DNA of 64,000 nucleotides from an uncultured SAR116 cluster alpha proteobacterium (lineage in GTDB: Bacteria > Pseudomonadota > Alphaproteobacteria > Puniceispirillales > GCA-002684695). Positions 17,696 to 25,940 of this stretch are shown piece by piece (the stretch's first letter is position 1; each line of letters opens with the position of its first letter). The notes beneath the pieces were generated by a model. It was not told the origin of the DNA, made no database searches, and was given only the letters and a program-made list of their open reading frames with translations. The stretch spans positions 94,456 through 158,455 of the forward strand of contig CACMFN010000002.1 in the NCBI GenBank assembly GCA_902612965.1, written 5' to 3'. The translations under genes were made by a program, and so were the position numbers.

Positions 17696-18136
17696 ATGAA
17701 AAAGATTGTACTGGTATCAGGAGGATTTGACCCACTTCATTCTGGACATATAAAATATTTCAAAGAAGCCCGAAGATTAGGTGACGAATTAGTGGTTGGA
17801 ATAAATAGTGATATGTGGCTTGCAAAAAAAAAGGGGAAGCCTTTTCTATTACTAAATGAAAGGAAAGAAATAATAAAAAATCTTAAAATGGTAAAAAGAG
17901 TCAAAACATGGGATGATAATGATGGAAGCGCTATAAAATTAATTGAAAGTTTATTGATTGAAGAAAAAGGAAATTTTATTATTTTTGCTAATGGTGGAGA
18001 TAGAACTGAAGTTAACACACCTGAACTGGAAAGATTTAAAAATAATAAAAATATTAATTTTAGTTTTGGTGTAGGAGGAACAAAAAAAATTAATAGTAGT
18101 AGTAAAATACTTAAAGAATGGAAAGTTGAGAATTAA
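17696..18136 (+). CDS. Cytidylyltransferase-like nucleotidylyltransferase (RfaE-domain II/TagD type)
   Basis: 146 residues. VSGGFDPLHSGHIKYFKEA contains the H-x-G-H nucleotide-binding motif, GDELVVGINSD follows, and KINSSSKILKEW near the C-terminus replaces the usual I-S-T-S segment. The size fits a single-domain transferase that makes an ADP- or CDP-activated compound from a phosphate. Without the kinase half of HldE, the substrate (heptose-, glycerol- or ethanolamine-phosphate) is open. It is monocistronic, divergent from the methyltransferase at 17588 across a 107-base gap. An A9 run occurs at 17824-17832. Confidence 0.75.
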   Translation: MKKIVLVSGGFDPLHSGHIKYFKEARRLGDELVVGINSDMWLAKKKGKPFLLLNERKEIIKNLKMVKRVKTWDDNDGSAIKLIESLLIEEKGNFIIFANGGDRTEVNTPELERFKNNKNINFSFGVGGTKKINSSSKILKEWKVEN

Positions 18137-18200
18137 TTTTATCCTATTTTTTAAACCCTGCTTTTAATAAATAATTAACAATTATTAGTGGTATAAAGTT

Positions 18201-19337
18201 TCATGATTTTTTTGAAATGAGTGCATTATAGATTGTTAAATGAGAGTTACACACTAAATCTAAACTGAATAGTTTTTCAGCTCTTTTTCTACCCTCAAGA
18301 CCCATTAATTTATATTTTTCAGGATCATCCAAAAAACTAACAATTTCTTTCACTAATGATTTCACATTTTTAATAGGAACTAATTTTCCAGTTACACCGT
18401 TTTTGATTGCATCTCTACAGCCTGGCCAATTTGTAGTTATTATTGCCCTACCAGATGCAGCAGTTTCTATTAAAATTTTAGGAAGGCCTTCTCCATAAAA
18501 ACTTGGAAAAACCAAAAAATGAGCTTTTTTCAATATTTCAGGCATATTGTTAGAATAACCCCACCATTCTACAAATCCACAATTAACCCAGTCATTAATT
18601 TCACTTCTAGACAGGCTTACTAAGCTACCTTTATCTTCATTTCCTACTAAAACAAATCTAGCCTTAAAACCCAATTTTTTTACTTTTTTTGCAGCATTTA
18701 AGAAATCTAATATACCCTTATCTATCAAAAATCTGCTTGCAAACATTATAATAGGAATTTTTGACTTTATCGGATTGAATTTAAATTCATTCAAATTCAC
18801 ACCAGAACCGGGAATCAAAATAAAAGATTTTTTGTTTCTCGAAGTTAGTTCCTTTAAAACTTTTAAATCTTCCTTATTTTGCACAATAATTTTTGAATTA
18901 AAATGATTCAAAGCAAAACTATAAATAAATCTGAAAATTTTAGTTTTAAATGAGCTAAAAAAATTTTTATTAGAAAAAACAATACCTAATCCTGAAATTG
19001 AATATACTACACTTGGCACACCAAGAAATCTAGAAGCAATACCACCGATCAATACTGGTTTAATTGTTATTAAATGAAAAATATCTGGCTTCACTTTTTT
19101 TAGAATTATTAAAATTTTAAAAAAACATAAAAGAAGTTCCAGTAAATTTGTTGATGATCTACTTATATTTATTGGATGTAAAATAAAACCTTTACTTTTG
19201 AACTCATAAAAATTTTCAGTAAATTTTGTAACTATATGTATTTCATGATTTTTATTTTGAGCCATCTCAGCAATTGAGATTCTATGTGATTTAAAAAACC
19301 AGTCTACATTAACAAAATATAATATTTTTTTTTTCAT
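18201..19337 (-). CDS. Glycosyltransferase family 4 (PglA-like type)
   Basis: 378 residues. The N-terminus KKKILYFVNVDWFFKSHRIS, the VVYSISGLGIVFS segment, the GYSNNMPEILKKAHFLVFPS stretch and the EGLPKILIETAASG donor site mark it as GT4. PGCRDAIKNGVTGKLVP follows. It shares this architecture with the protein at 5293-6423. The start codon is followed directly by an A10 tract (plus-strand T10 at 19325-19334), a possible slippage site. It is the last gene of the 18.2-30.1 kb minus-strand run, ending 64 bases from the convergent cytidylyltransferase. Confidence 0.85.
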   Translation of the reverse strand: MKKKILYFVNVDWFFKSHRISIAEMAQNKNHEIHIVTKFTENFYEFKSKGFILHPINISRSSTNLLELLLCFFKILIILKKVKPDIFHLITIKPVLIGGIASRFLGVPSVVYSISGLGIVFSNKNFFSSFKTKIFRFIYSFALNHFNSKIIVQNKEDLKVLKELTSRNKKSFILIPGSGVNLNEFKFNPIKSKIPIIMFASRFLIDKGILDFLNAAKKVKKLGFKARFVLVGNEDKGSLVSLSRSEINDWVNCGFVEWWGYSNNMPEILKKAHFLVFPSFYGEGLPKILIETAASGRAIITTNWPGCRDAIKNGVTGKLVPIKNVKSLVKEIVSFLDDPEKYKLMGLEGRKRAEKLFSLDLVCNSHLTIYNALISKKS

Positions 19338-19344
19338 TGAATTT

Positions 19345-20184
19345 TTACTTTTTTATTCCTAAACAACACCAATAAGGTGGATTTGAAGAAAATTTTAAAT
19401 CACTAAAACCATACTTTTTAAGAAGAAGTGATAATTCAGATTTACTTTTTCTTCTTTCTAGCTTAGTGCCAAATCTATCTAAAGCATCTGTTCTCATACT
19501 ATAAAAAGACCTCCAAGAGTATTCAGACAATGGCCAATTCTTTCTTAATTTTTTTGGTACTACTAAAGAAGATTTGGCTAAAGGAAAATAAATAAAGGTT
19601 GCAATGATAAGAGATAAAATATGTTTTAATCTAAATGGTAATTGAGAAGTAATTTTTCTTATTAAGTCTGAGATTTTCCAAACTAGTTTATACAAAAAAT
19701 GCTTATTTTCAAAGTTATAGTAGTAATAAATAAGAAATGGTGCGCCTTTTTTTAGTCTAGATGACATATAATAAAGTGTTTCTTCTTCATCATATGTATG
19801 ATGTAACACCCCTAAACAATATGCAAAGTCTAATGATTCCTCTGGAATATTAGCTTCTAAAATTGTACTTTTTATATAGGTAATGTTTTCATTAAAAGAT
19901 AGATTATTTTTTGCAACTTCAATAGCATTTGAGGGTTCTACTATATAGAAGTTTTGTACACTTATTAAGTTTAATAATTGTTTTGCCCATCTCCCAGATC
20001 CGGCACCAAAATCTGCTATATTTGCATTTTTAGGAAGAGTATTTAAATTAAATATTCCAAAATAGGTGTTGAATTGATCTCTTATTTCCTCTTGAGACAT
20101 TTCTGTTTGATTATATAAAACCCATTCATTTCCAAAGTCTTTTATTACTTTTGATGTTTTACTTAGATTTTTTGAATCATGCAT
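19345..20184 (-). CDS. Class I SAM-dependent methyltransferase
   Basis: 279 residues. NIADFGAGSGRWAKQLLNL is motif I, NFYIVEPSNAIEVA gives the acidic residue at the end of strand 2, and LDFAYCLGVLHHTYDEEE is motif IV. A hydrophobic, basic stretch (FRLKHILSLIIATFIYFPL) near residue 185 could be peripheral to the membrane. It is eight bases upstream of the next GT4 and ten bases downstream of another, so a glycan substrate is likely. Confidence 0.78.
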   Translation of the reverse strand: MHDSKNLSKTSKVIKDFGNEWVLYNQTEMSQEEIRDQFNTYFGIFNLNTLPKNANIADFGAGSGRWAKQLLNLISVQNFYIVEPSNAIEVAKNNLSFNENITYIKSTILEANIPEESLDFAYCLGVLHHTYDEEETLYYMSSRLKKGAPFLIYYYYNFENKHFLYKLVWKISDLIRKITSQLPFRLKHILSLIIATFIYFPLAKSSLVVPKKLRKNWPLSEYSWRSFYSMRTDALDRFGTKLERRKSKSELSLLLKKYGFSDLKFSSNPPYWCCLGIKK

Positions 20185-20193
20185 AATTTTCCT

Positions 20194-21309
20194 CTAGCAT
20201 TTATAAGCAGATTGATATTTTTTTACAGTTTGATATATAGAATAATTTTTTTCAATTCTTTCTCTACATTTTAAACCTATTTTTGCTCGCGTTTCGATAG
20301 ATAATGACATCACCTTTTTAATAGCTCTTGCCATCTTTATAAAATTATTAGTAGGAACAAAAAAACCATAATTTCCCAAAATGCTTCTTACATCACCAAC
20401 ATCAGTTGAGATACAAGGAATAGCGGAAGACATTGCTTCACCAAGTATGTTTGGAAAAGCTTCAGAGTTGCTTGACAAAATAAATATGTCAAAAGCATTA
20501 AGATAGTAAGGTATATTATTTTTCTCACCTAATAAAAAAACTCTATTTTCTAAATTATTCTCTTTAATTTTTTTCATTAAATCTTTGTTTCCTTGATTAA
20601 TTTTATTACCAATTAAAATAACTTTGAATCTGATATTTTCTTTATTAAGAGCCGACAATGAATCTATTAAATAAAAATACCCTTTTGTTGAATCATATCT
20701 TCCAATTGACCCAAGTACTATTTCATCATCTTTTATTTTTAATACTCTTCTAATTTTAATTCTTGCTTTTGGTATTGGTTTGAAAATATCTGTATCAAAA
20801 CCATTTGGAATTAGTAAGAATTTATTTATGTCATAACCTATTGTAGAATGCACATCAATTGATTGCCTAGAATTCGATATTATTTTTAAAGGAATGATTT
20901 TAGATAGATAAGAACAAACTTTAGCTTTTAACCTTGTAGTCCTTTTGGAAATATCTTTATTAATTACATAATTATTACTTCTGATATTCCAGAATATTTT
21001 TTTAAAACCCATTAGTTTTGCAATAGTTCCAGCTAAAAGGTCAGCATCGTACATCCAAGTTTGAATAATATCTGGTTTGGTTTTATGCATTAAATATATT
21101 AATTTAAATATTTTGTAAAATTCAAAATAACCATTCATATTTATTGAAAAAATTTGAAATTGGTCTTGAATCATTTTGAGACCGATTTTTTCTATTCGTG
21201 TTAAAGAAATAACAGTATGATCATTCTGTTTATCATTTAATATTAATCTATAAAGTGATTTTTGCGCACCACCAATTTCAGTACTTATAATTACATGTAA
21301 AATTTTCAT
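20194..21309 (-). CDS. Glycosyltransferase family 4
   Basis: 371 residues. The N-terminal loop is IISTEIGGAQKSLYRLI, the second Rossmann domain begins VLGSIGRYDSTKGYFYLI, and the donor site is NSEAFPNILGEAMSSAIPCI near residue 285, followed by GDVRSILGNYGFFVP. The C-terminus has two cysteines in a short tail. Full length for GT4. The linkage is unknown. Confidence 0.85.
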   Translation of the reverse strand: MKILHVIISTEIGGAQKSLYRLILNDKQNDHTVISLTRIEKIGLKMIQDQFQIFSINMNGYFEFYKIFKLIYLMHKTKPDIIQTWMYDADLLAGTIAKLMGFKKIFWNIRSNNYVINKDISKRTTRLKAKVCSYLSKIIPLKIISNSRQSIDVHSTIGYDINKFLLIPNGFDTDIFKPIPKARIKIRRVLKIKDDEIVLGSIGRYDSTKGYFYLIDSLSALNKENIRFKVILIGNKINQGNKDLMKKIKENNLENRVFLLGEKNNIPYYLNAFDIFILSSNSEAFPNILGEAMSSAIPCISTDVGDVRSILGNYGFFVPTNNFIKMARAIKKVMSLSIETRAKIGLKCRERIEKNYSIYQTVKKYQSAYKC

Positions 21310-21341
21310 TTTATAGGATTTAATTAAAAGGTTTGTTGATT

Positions 21342-22217
21342 TTAAAAATAAACTTTCTTACTTGTAAATAACTTCAAATATACAAATTTTATAAACAAAA
21401 ACCAACCCTTATAAATCGATAATGAATAAAGAGCGTTTAATACGTCAAATCTTTTCAAATATCCAACAGAAAGAATAATAGAAGCTTTCTTTAATGCATT
21501 TTTTGCCTCTTTTTTTGGTAAGTATCTTGATATGCACTCAATATTCTCTTTAGCTGCTATTATTAATTGAGTAGATTGAAGATTATTAGAATGAAATCTA
21601 TATTTGCAACAGACCTTTTGAAAAGCTCTTATATGATATCTTCTTGAAATTTCTAAAAAAGTCCAATAATCTGTCGAATTTTTCAAATGTTTAGGAAAAC
21701 CACCACACTCATAAAAAAATTCTCTATTAACTATGGAAGAAGAACAAACAATATAGTTTATTTCGAGCAAATCTTTAAAAATCTTTCCTTCAGGCAACTT
21801 AATCCCATCATGTAAGATATAATTTTTAGTTTTATTATCTTCATAAATTATTTCTGATCTTCCATATACAAGTCCAATATTATTAATGTCTTCAGAAAAG
21901 ATTTTAATTTGTTGCTCTAGTTTTTCTGGTAGCCAAATATCATCGCAATCTATAATCGCAATGTATTTACCATTTGCCCTATTAGTTGCCTCAACTCTTG
22001 CAATACCTATATTAGTATTTTGTTCTGACTTATAATATCTTAATTTTTGGTTATAACCTTTGGCAATTTTAGCACTATTGTCTGTTGAACAATTATCCCA
22101 AAATATAATTTCCCAATTTTGATAAGTTTGTGCGTAAACAGAGTCAATCGCTTGTTTAAGAAATTTATCACCATTAAAGCAATTAATTATAACACTTACT
22201 AATGGCTCAAATGACAA
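21342..22217 (-). CDS. Glycosyltransferase family 2
   Basis: 291 residues. VSVIINCFNGDKFLKQAIDS, WEIIFWDNCSTDNSAKIA and KYIAIIDCDDIWLPEKLEQQ are the three GT-A signatures, the last carrying the metal-binding aspartates. The start is TTG at 22217, since an in-frame stop lies at 22230-22232 and no ATG intervenes; AAAGAG a few bases upstream may act as ribosome-binding site. It is twelve bases downstream of the class III aminotransferase. Confidence 0.82.
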   Translation of the reverse strand: MSFEPLVSVIINCFNGDKFLKQAIDSVYAQTYQNWEIIFWDNCSTDNSAKIAKGYNQKLRYYKSEQNTNIGIARVEATNRANGKYIAIIDCDDIWLPEKLEQQIKIFSEDINNIGLVYGRSEIIYEDNKTKNYILHDGIKLPEGKIFKDLLEINYIVCSSSIVNREFFYECGGFPKHLKNSTDYWTFLEISRRYHIRAFQKVCCKYRFHSNNLQSTQLIIAAKENIECISRYLPKKEAKNALKKASIILSVGYLKRFDVLNALYSLSIYKGWFLFIKFVYLKLFTSKKVYF

Positions 22218-22229
22218 CTTTGTCTCTTT

Positions 22230-23615
22230 TCAAACTATTTTTTCTAAATTAATCTTAACCTCATAAAATGCCTCATCCATAATTTTAATAGCAGTATCTA
22301 TAATACTTTTGTTTATTATTAATGGAGGTGCAATTCTGATAAGATTTATTACTGGTATCCCTGGAATTAGATTTCTTTTTAAGCACTCATCGTAAAAAAT
22401 ATCTGTGACTTGACTAAATGGAACTTTAGTTTTTTTATCCTTTACAAATTCTAAAGCAATCATAGAACCCATTCCTCTTACGTCTCCAATAAAATGATAT
22501 TTATTTTTCAACTCATTTAAGCACTTTTTAAGGTATAAGCCATTTTCTTCGCTTTGTTTTTCAATATTATTTTCCTCATGAACTTCAAGAGTAGCAAGAC
22601 CAGCTCCACATGCCATAGGATTCCCTCCAAATGTTGTAGATGGTCCAATTTTAGAAATTTCATCTTTAAATTTATTTTTAGTTAAAACGGCACTCATTGG
22701 AAATCCATTTCCAATACCTTTACCAAGTATTGAAATATCTGGCTCAATATTCCAATGTTCAGTACACATCCATTTGCCAGTTCTGCCACACCCGGTTAAA
22801 ACTTCATCAGTGATTAACAAAATATTTCTCTTTTCACAAAATTTCTGTAATTTTGGAAAGAAATCATCTGGAGGCATAATCCCTCCACCCCATCCCTGTA
22901 TTGGCTCAACTAAAAAGGCTGCAACATCACCTGTAGTTGATTCTTTAATAAACATGTCATAAAAATCAAAATATTTATCTGTGTCAATAAACCCGTTTTT
23001 ATCTTCCCAAATTGGTCTATATAAGTTTGGTCGTGGAACCATATAATAACCAGGCATTCTGGTTGAACCATTAAACTTAGAAAGCCTGCCTAAAGATGCT
23101 GAACCAAGTGTTTTTCCATGATGGTCAGAAAAGCAGGAAATAATTTCATTTTTACCTGTTATGGCTCTTGCCATTTTTATAGCTATTTCAACACCTGTTG
23201 TCCCATTATCATAAAGATGGATATTATCAAAAATATTATCAGTTTTCTCAGATAACTTTTCCATGTAAGAAACTTTTACTGGAGTTATATAATCGTGACA
23301 ATTCATTAGCTTCTTTGCCTCAATACTAACAGCTTCAGCTACTTTAGGATGAGAATGGCCTAAGTTTGTTACATAAATACCAGAACCAAAGTCTAAAAAT
23401 AAACTTTCATTTTCCTCAACTAAAAAAGGTCCCTTACCTTCTAGAAACACTAGTGGCTGAATGTCAGTTCTTCCGTGCCTAGATGTATGATTAAAAGCTC
23501 TCTCAGTTAATGCAGAAACACTATTTTTTTTATTTAAAACTTGGTCCTGGAATCTATAAGTTTCTCCTTCATACCAATTTTGATCATATTTAACATTTTT
23601 ATAATTATAATTCAT
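22230..23615 (-). CDS. Class III PLP-dependent aminotransferase
   Basis: 461 residues from ATG 23615, which overlaps the rfbF stop by 11 bases. LFLDFGSGIYVTNLGHSHP, LLITDEVLTGCGRTGKWM (aspartate that holds the PLP ring nitrogen) and SILGKGIGNGFPMSA (Schiff-base lysine) are diagnostic. The family includes glutamate-1-semialdehyde mutases and omega-aminotransferases acting on open-chain or sugar carbonyls. Position directly after rfbF-rfbG suggests it aminates an intermediate of the CDP-sugar or of an acyl substituent; this is inference, because class III enzymes are uncommon in hexose pathways. Confidence 0.82.
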   Translation of the reverse strand: MNYNYKNVKYDQNWYEGETYRFQDQVLNKKNSVSALTERAFNHTSRHGRTDIQPLVFLEGKGPFLVEENESLFLDFGSGIYVTNLGHSHPKVAEAVSIEAKKLMNCHDYITPVKVSYMEKLSEKTDNIFDNIHLYDNGTTGVEIAIKMARAITGKNEIISCFSDHHGKTLGSASLGRLSKFNGSTRMPGYYMVPRPNLYRPIWEDKNGFIDTDKYFDFYDMFIKESTTGDVAAFLVEPIQGWGGGIMPPDDFFPKLQKFCEKRNILLITDEVLTGCGRTGKWMCTEHWNIEPDISILGKGIGNGFPMSAVLTKNKFKDEISKIGPSTTFGGNPMACGAGLATLEVHEENNIEKQSEENGLYLKKCLNELKNKYHFIGDVRGMGSMIALEFVKDKKTKVPFSQVTDIFYDECLKRNLIPGIPVINLIRIAPPLIINKSIIDTAIKIMDEAFYEVKINLEKIV

Positions 23616-24384
23616 ATTCGGTCCATGGTGGTTGTTCTTTCTGTGAAAGCTTTTCAAGGGTTTCAAGTTCTCTTTTCGTATCTACACATTGCCAGAAACC
23701 ATTATGTTTAAACACTGACAATCTATGCATTTGAGCTATTTTTTCTAAAGGCTCTTTCTCGAAAATAGTCTTATCATCTTCTATATAATCAAATACTTCA
23801 GGTTCTACAACCATAAAACCACCATTTATCCAACCCTCTTTTGTTTGCTGACTAGGCTTTTCTTTAAATGTTTTTACAATATTGTCTTCAATATCTAACA
23901 TGCCAAATCTTATTGGTGGATGAACACCTGTCATAGTTATTAAAGATTTATGTTTTTTGTGAAATAATATTAATTTATCAATATTAACATTTGAAAGACC
24001 ATCACCATAAGTTAGGAGGAAAGTCTCATTGCCAATATATTTTTGGAGTCTTTTTATTCTTCCACCTGTCATGGAATTTTTACCTGTATCAATAATTGAA
24101 ACGTTCCAGTCAACATTATCTTTATTATAAGTGGACGAATTACCACTTTTTAAATCAACTTTAAAATCAGAGTTTAAAATTCTGTAATTTAAAAAATAGT
24201 CTTTTATAATTTCAGCTTTATAACCTGCTGCAATAAAGAATTCTTTGCAGTTAAAGGATGCGTACCCTTTCATTATGTGCCATAAAATTGGTCGACCACC
24301 AATATTTACCATTGGTTTAGGTATTATATTTGTATGTTCTGATAATCTGGTACCATATCCACCAGCTAATATTACAACTTTCAT
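23605..24384 (-). CDS. rfbF: Glucose-1-phosphate cytidylyltransferase
   Basis: 259 residues. VVILAGGYGTRLSEHTNIIP is the nucleotidyltransferase signature with the catalytic arginine. PKPMVNIGGRPILWHIM, ETFLLTYGDGLSNVNID (metal-binding aspartate) and GWINGGFMVVEPEVFDYI follow. This pattern (H-T-N-I-I-P-K-P-M) is specific enough to call CTP:glucose-1-phosphate cytidylyltransferase, the first step to CDP-dideoxy or CDP-deoxyhexoses. ATG at 24384 overlaps the stop of the RmlC-like gene as ATGA, so the two are translationally coupled. Confidence 0.92.
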   Translation of the reverse strand: MKVVILAGGYGTRLSEHTNIIPKPMVNIGGRPILWHIMKGYASFNCKEFFIAAGYKAEIIKDYFLNYRILNSDFKVDLKSGNSSTYNKDNVDWNVSIIDTGKNSMTGGRIKRLQKYIGNETFLLTYGDGLSNVNIDKLILFHKKHKSLITMTGVHPPIRFGMLDIEDNIVKTFKEKPSQQTKEGWINGGFMVVEPEVFDYIEDDKTIFEKEPLEKIAQMHRLSVFKHNGFWQCVDTKRELETLEKLSQKEQPPWTEYEL

Positions 24385-24815
24385 TTTACAAAACTCCAAT
24401 CGAAATTTATTTTTTCAAGTTCAATATTATCAGCCTCTCTAGGGTTGTGAATGAGATTAGAAACATTAAGCAAAATAGACTCTTTATTATGAAGTGACTG
24501 AAAAGCAACCCATATCATTGGTGGTATAGTTAATCTAAAATATTTATCGCACGATAAAATATAACTATTGGTATTAATATTTTCAATGTCTCTGTCATCA
24601 TAGAGAACAAATCTAATTTTTCCTAAAGGCACAATTAAATTAAGTGTCATTGATTTATGTCTCTTCCAACCTTTAATACATTTTGGATAAATTGTTGAAA
24701 AATATGCCTCTTCAAAACCTTCATAACCTAAATCTGATTTCTTCATAGCATGAAGGACCCTGCCTTTTGCAGAGTTAATTATATCAAGTTTTGTTAATAA
24801 TGGTTTTTTTAACAT
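24381..24815 (-). CDS. RmlC-like nucleotide-sugar 3,5-epimerase family protein
   Basis: 144 residues. Resembles dTDP-4-dehydrorhamnose 3,5-epimerases in pattern: GFEEAYFSTIYPKCIKGWKRH, LNLIVPLGKIRFVLYDDR, then a YFRLTIPPMIWVAFQSL segment, as in the cupin-like RmlC barrel. It is shorter than RmlC (about 180). Placed between rfbG and rfbF, it may epimerise CDP-4-keto-6-deoxyglucose rather than a dTDP-sugar (inference). The usual catalytic histidine can only be tentatively placed at the W-K-R-H segment. Confidence 0.7.
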   Translation of the reverse strand: MLKKPLLTKLDIINSAKGRVLHAMKKSDLGYEGFEEAYFSTIYPKCIKGWKRHKSMTLNLIVPLGKIRFVLYDDRDIENINTNSYILSCDKYFRLTIPPMIWVAFQSLHNKESILLNVSNLIHNPREADNIELEKINFDWSFVK

Positions 24816-24836
24816 GATTGACCTTTTAAAGTAATG

Positions 24837-25916
24837 TTAAATATTTCTTGATACAAAAAGATCTTGATAAGATCTAATTTGTTTACAGGTTGTTTCGAAC
24901 ATTAAACTTTTATTTTCATAGAATTTTTTATACCAATCTGCTGTAAATTGAATTGTTTCAGCAAATGAAAGAGTAGACTTCCAATTCAAGTAAAAAGAAG
25001 CTTTATCACAATTTAGTTTTAATAACCCGGCCTCATAATTTGCATTACTGTTGTCATCATGTATTTCCCAGTTAATATTTTTCCAGTATTTTGACATTTC
25101 AATAATAAGATCTAATACTGAGTAATTTGAATATGGGTCAGGCCCAAAATTAAATGGTTCACCGTGTAAGCTTGAATTTATCTCTAAGTTTCTTGCGAAA
25201 AGCAAATATCCACTTAATGGCTCCAAAACATGTTGCCACGGTCTAGTTGAATTTGGGTTACGAACAATTACCTTTTCATTTTTTCCCCAGGCTTTAATAC
25301 AATCTGGAACAATTCTATCTCTTGCCCAGTCTCCTCCTCCTATAACATTACCTGCTCTAGCAACACCAATAGAAATTAAATCCTGATTTTTAAAAAAAGA
25401 TTCTACATATGATTTGATGATAATTTCTGTTGCACCTTTAGAGGCACTATAAGGGTCTTTTCCTCCCAGAACGTCTGTTTCTTTATAACCCCATACCCAT
25501 TCATTGTTTTTATAGCTTTTATCACTAGTAATCAAAATAACTGAACATTTGTTTTTTAGTTCTCGAAGTGCTTCGAGAATATTTAAAGTACCTATCATGT
25601 TTATTGAGAAAGTTTCTTCAGGGTTGTCGTATGACTTTTTTACTAATGGTTGTGCAGCCAAGTGAAAAAGAAAGTCAGGTTTAAAACTATTGATTGTCTT
25701 TTTAATTTCAATTTGTTCTCTAATATCCAAAATTTTTTCATTAATTAAGTTTTTTAATCCAATCACTTCATAATTTGAAGGTTTTGTTGGTGGATCTAAA
25801 GAAACACCCATTACATCCGCACCCATCATCTTAAGCCAAACACATAACCAACTTCCTTTAAAACCAGTGTGCCCCGTAACTAAAACTTTTTTATTTTTAA
25901 ATGTATTCTCAAACAT
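24837..25916 (-). CDS. rfbG: CDP-glucose 4,6-dehydratase
   Basis: 359-residue extended SDR. KVLVTGHTGFKGSWLCVWLK is the NAD site characteristic of RfbG, VILITSDKSYKNNEWVWGYK and DPYSASKGATEIII give the catalytic T/S-Y-x-x-x-K, and GGGDWARDRIVPDCIKAW completes the family pattern. It converts CDP-glucose to CDP-4-dehydro-6-deoxyglucose. It lies upstream of the RmlC-like gene and rfbF in one operon. No rfbH (3-dehydrase) is present in the window, so the usual dideoxyhexose branch is not complete here. Confidence 0.92.
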   Translation of the reverse strand: MFENTFKNKKVLVTGHTGFKGSWLCVWLKMMGADVMGVSLDPPTKPSNYEVIGLKNLINEKILDIREQIEIKKTINSFKPDFLFHLAAQPLVKKSYDNPEETFSINMIGTLNILEALRELKNKCSVILITSDKSYKNNEWVWGYKETDVLGGKDPYSASKGATEIIIKSYVESFFKNQDLISIGVARAGNVIGGGDWARDRIVPDCIKAWGKNEKVIVRNPNSTRPWQHVLEPLSGYLLFARNLEINSSLHGEPFNFGPDPYSNYSVLDLIIEMSKYWKNINWEIHDDNSNANYEAGLLKLNCDKASFYLNWKSTLSFAETIQFTADWYKKFYENKSLMFETTCKQIRSYQDLFVSRNI

Positions 25917-25940
25917 GAAGCATTATTACCATCTTTTAAT

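Noticed and set aside
18137-18200. A/T-only 7-bp inverted repeat (AATAATT/AATTATT, 18170-18186) between convergent genes, considered as a terminator
   Set aside because: Stem has no G/C and a 3-base loop; in this composition it is expected by chance and no U-tract is convincing.
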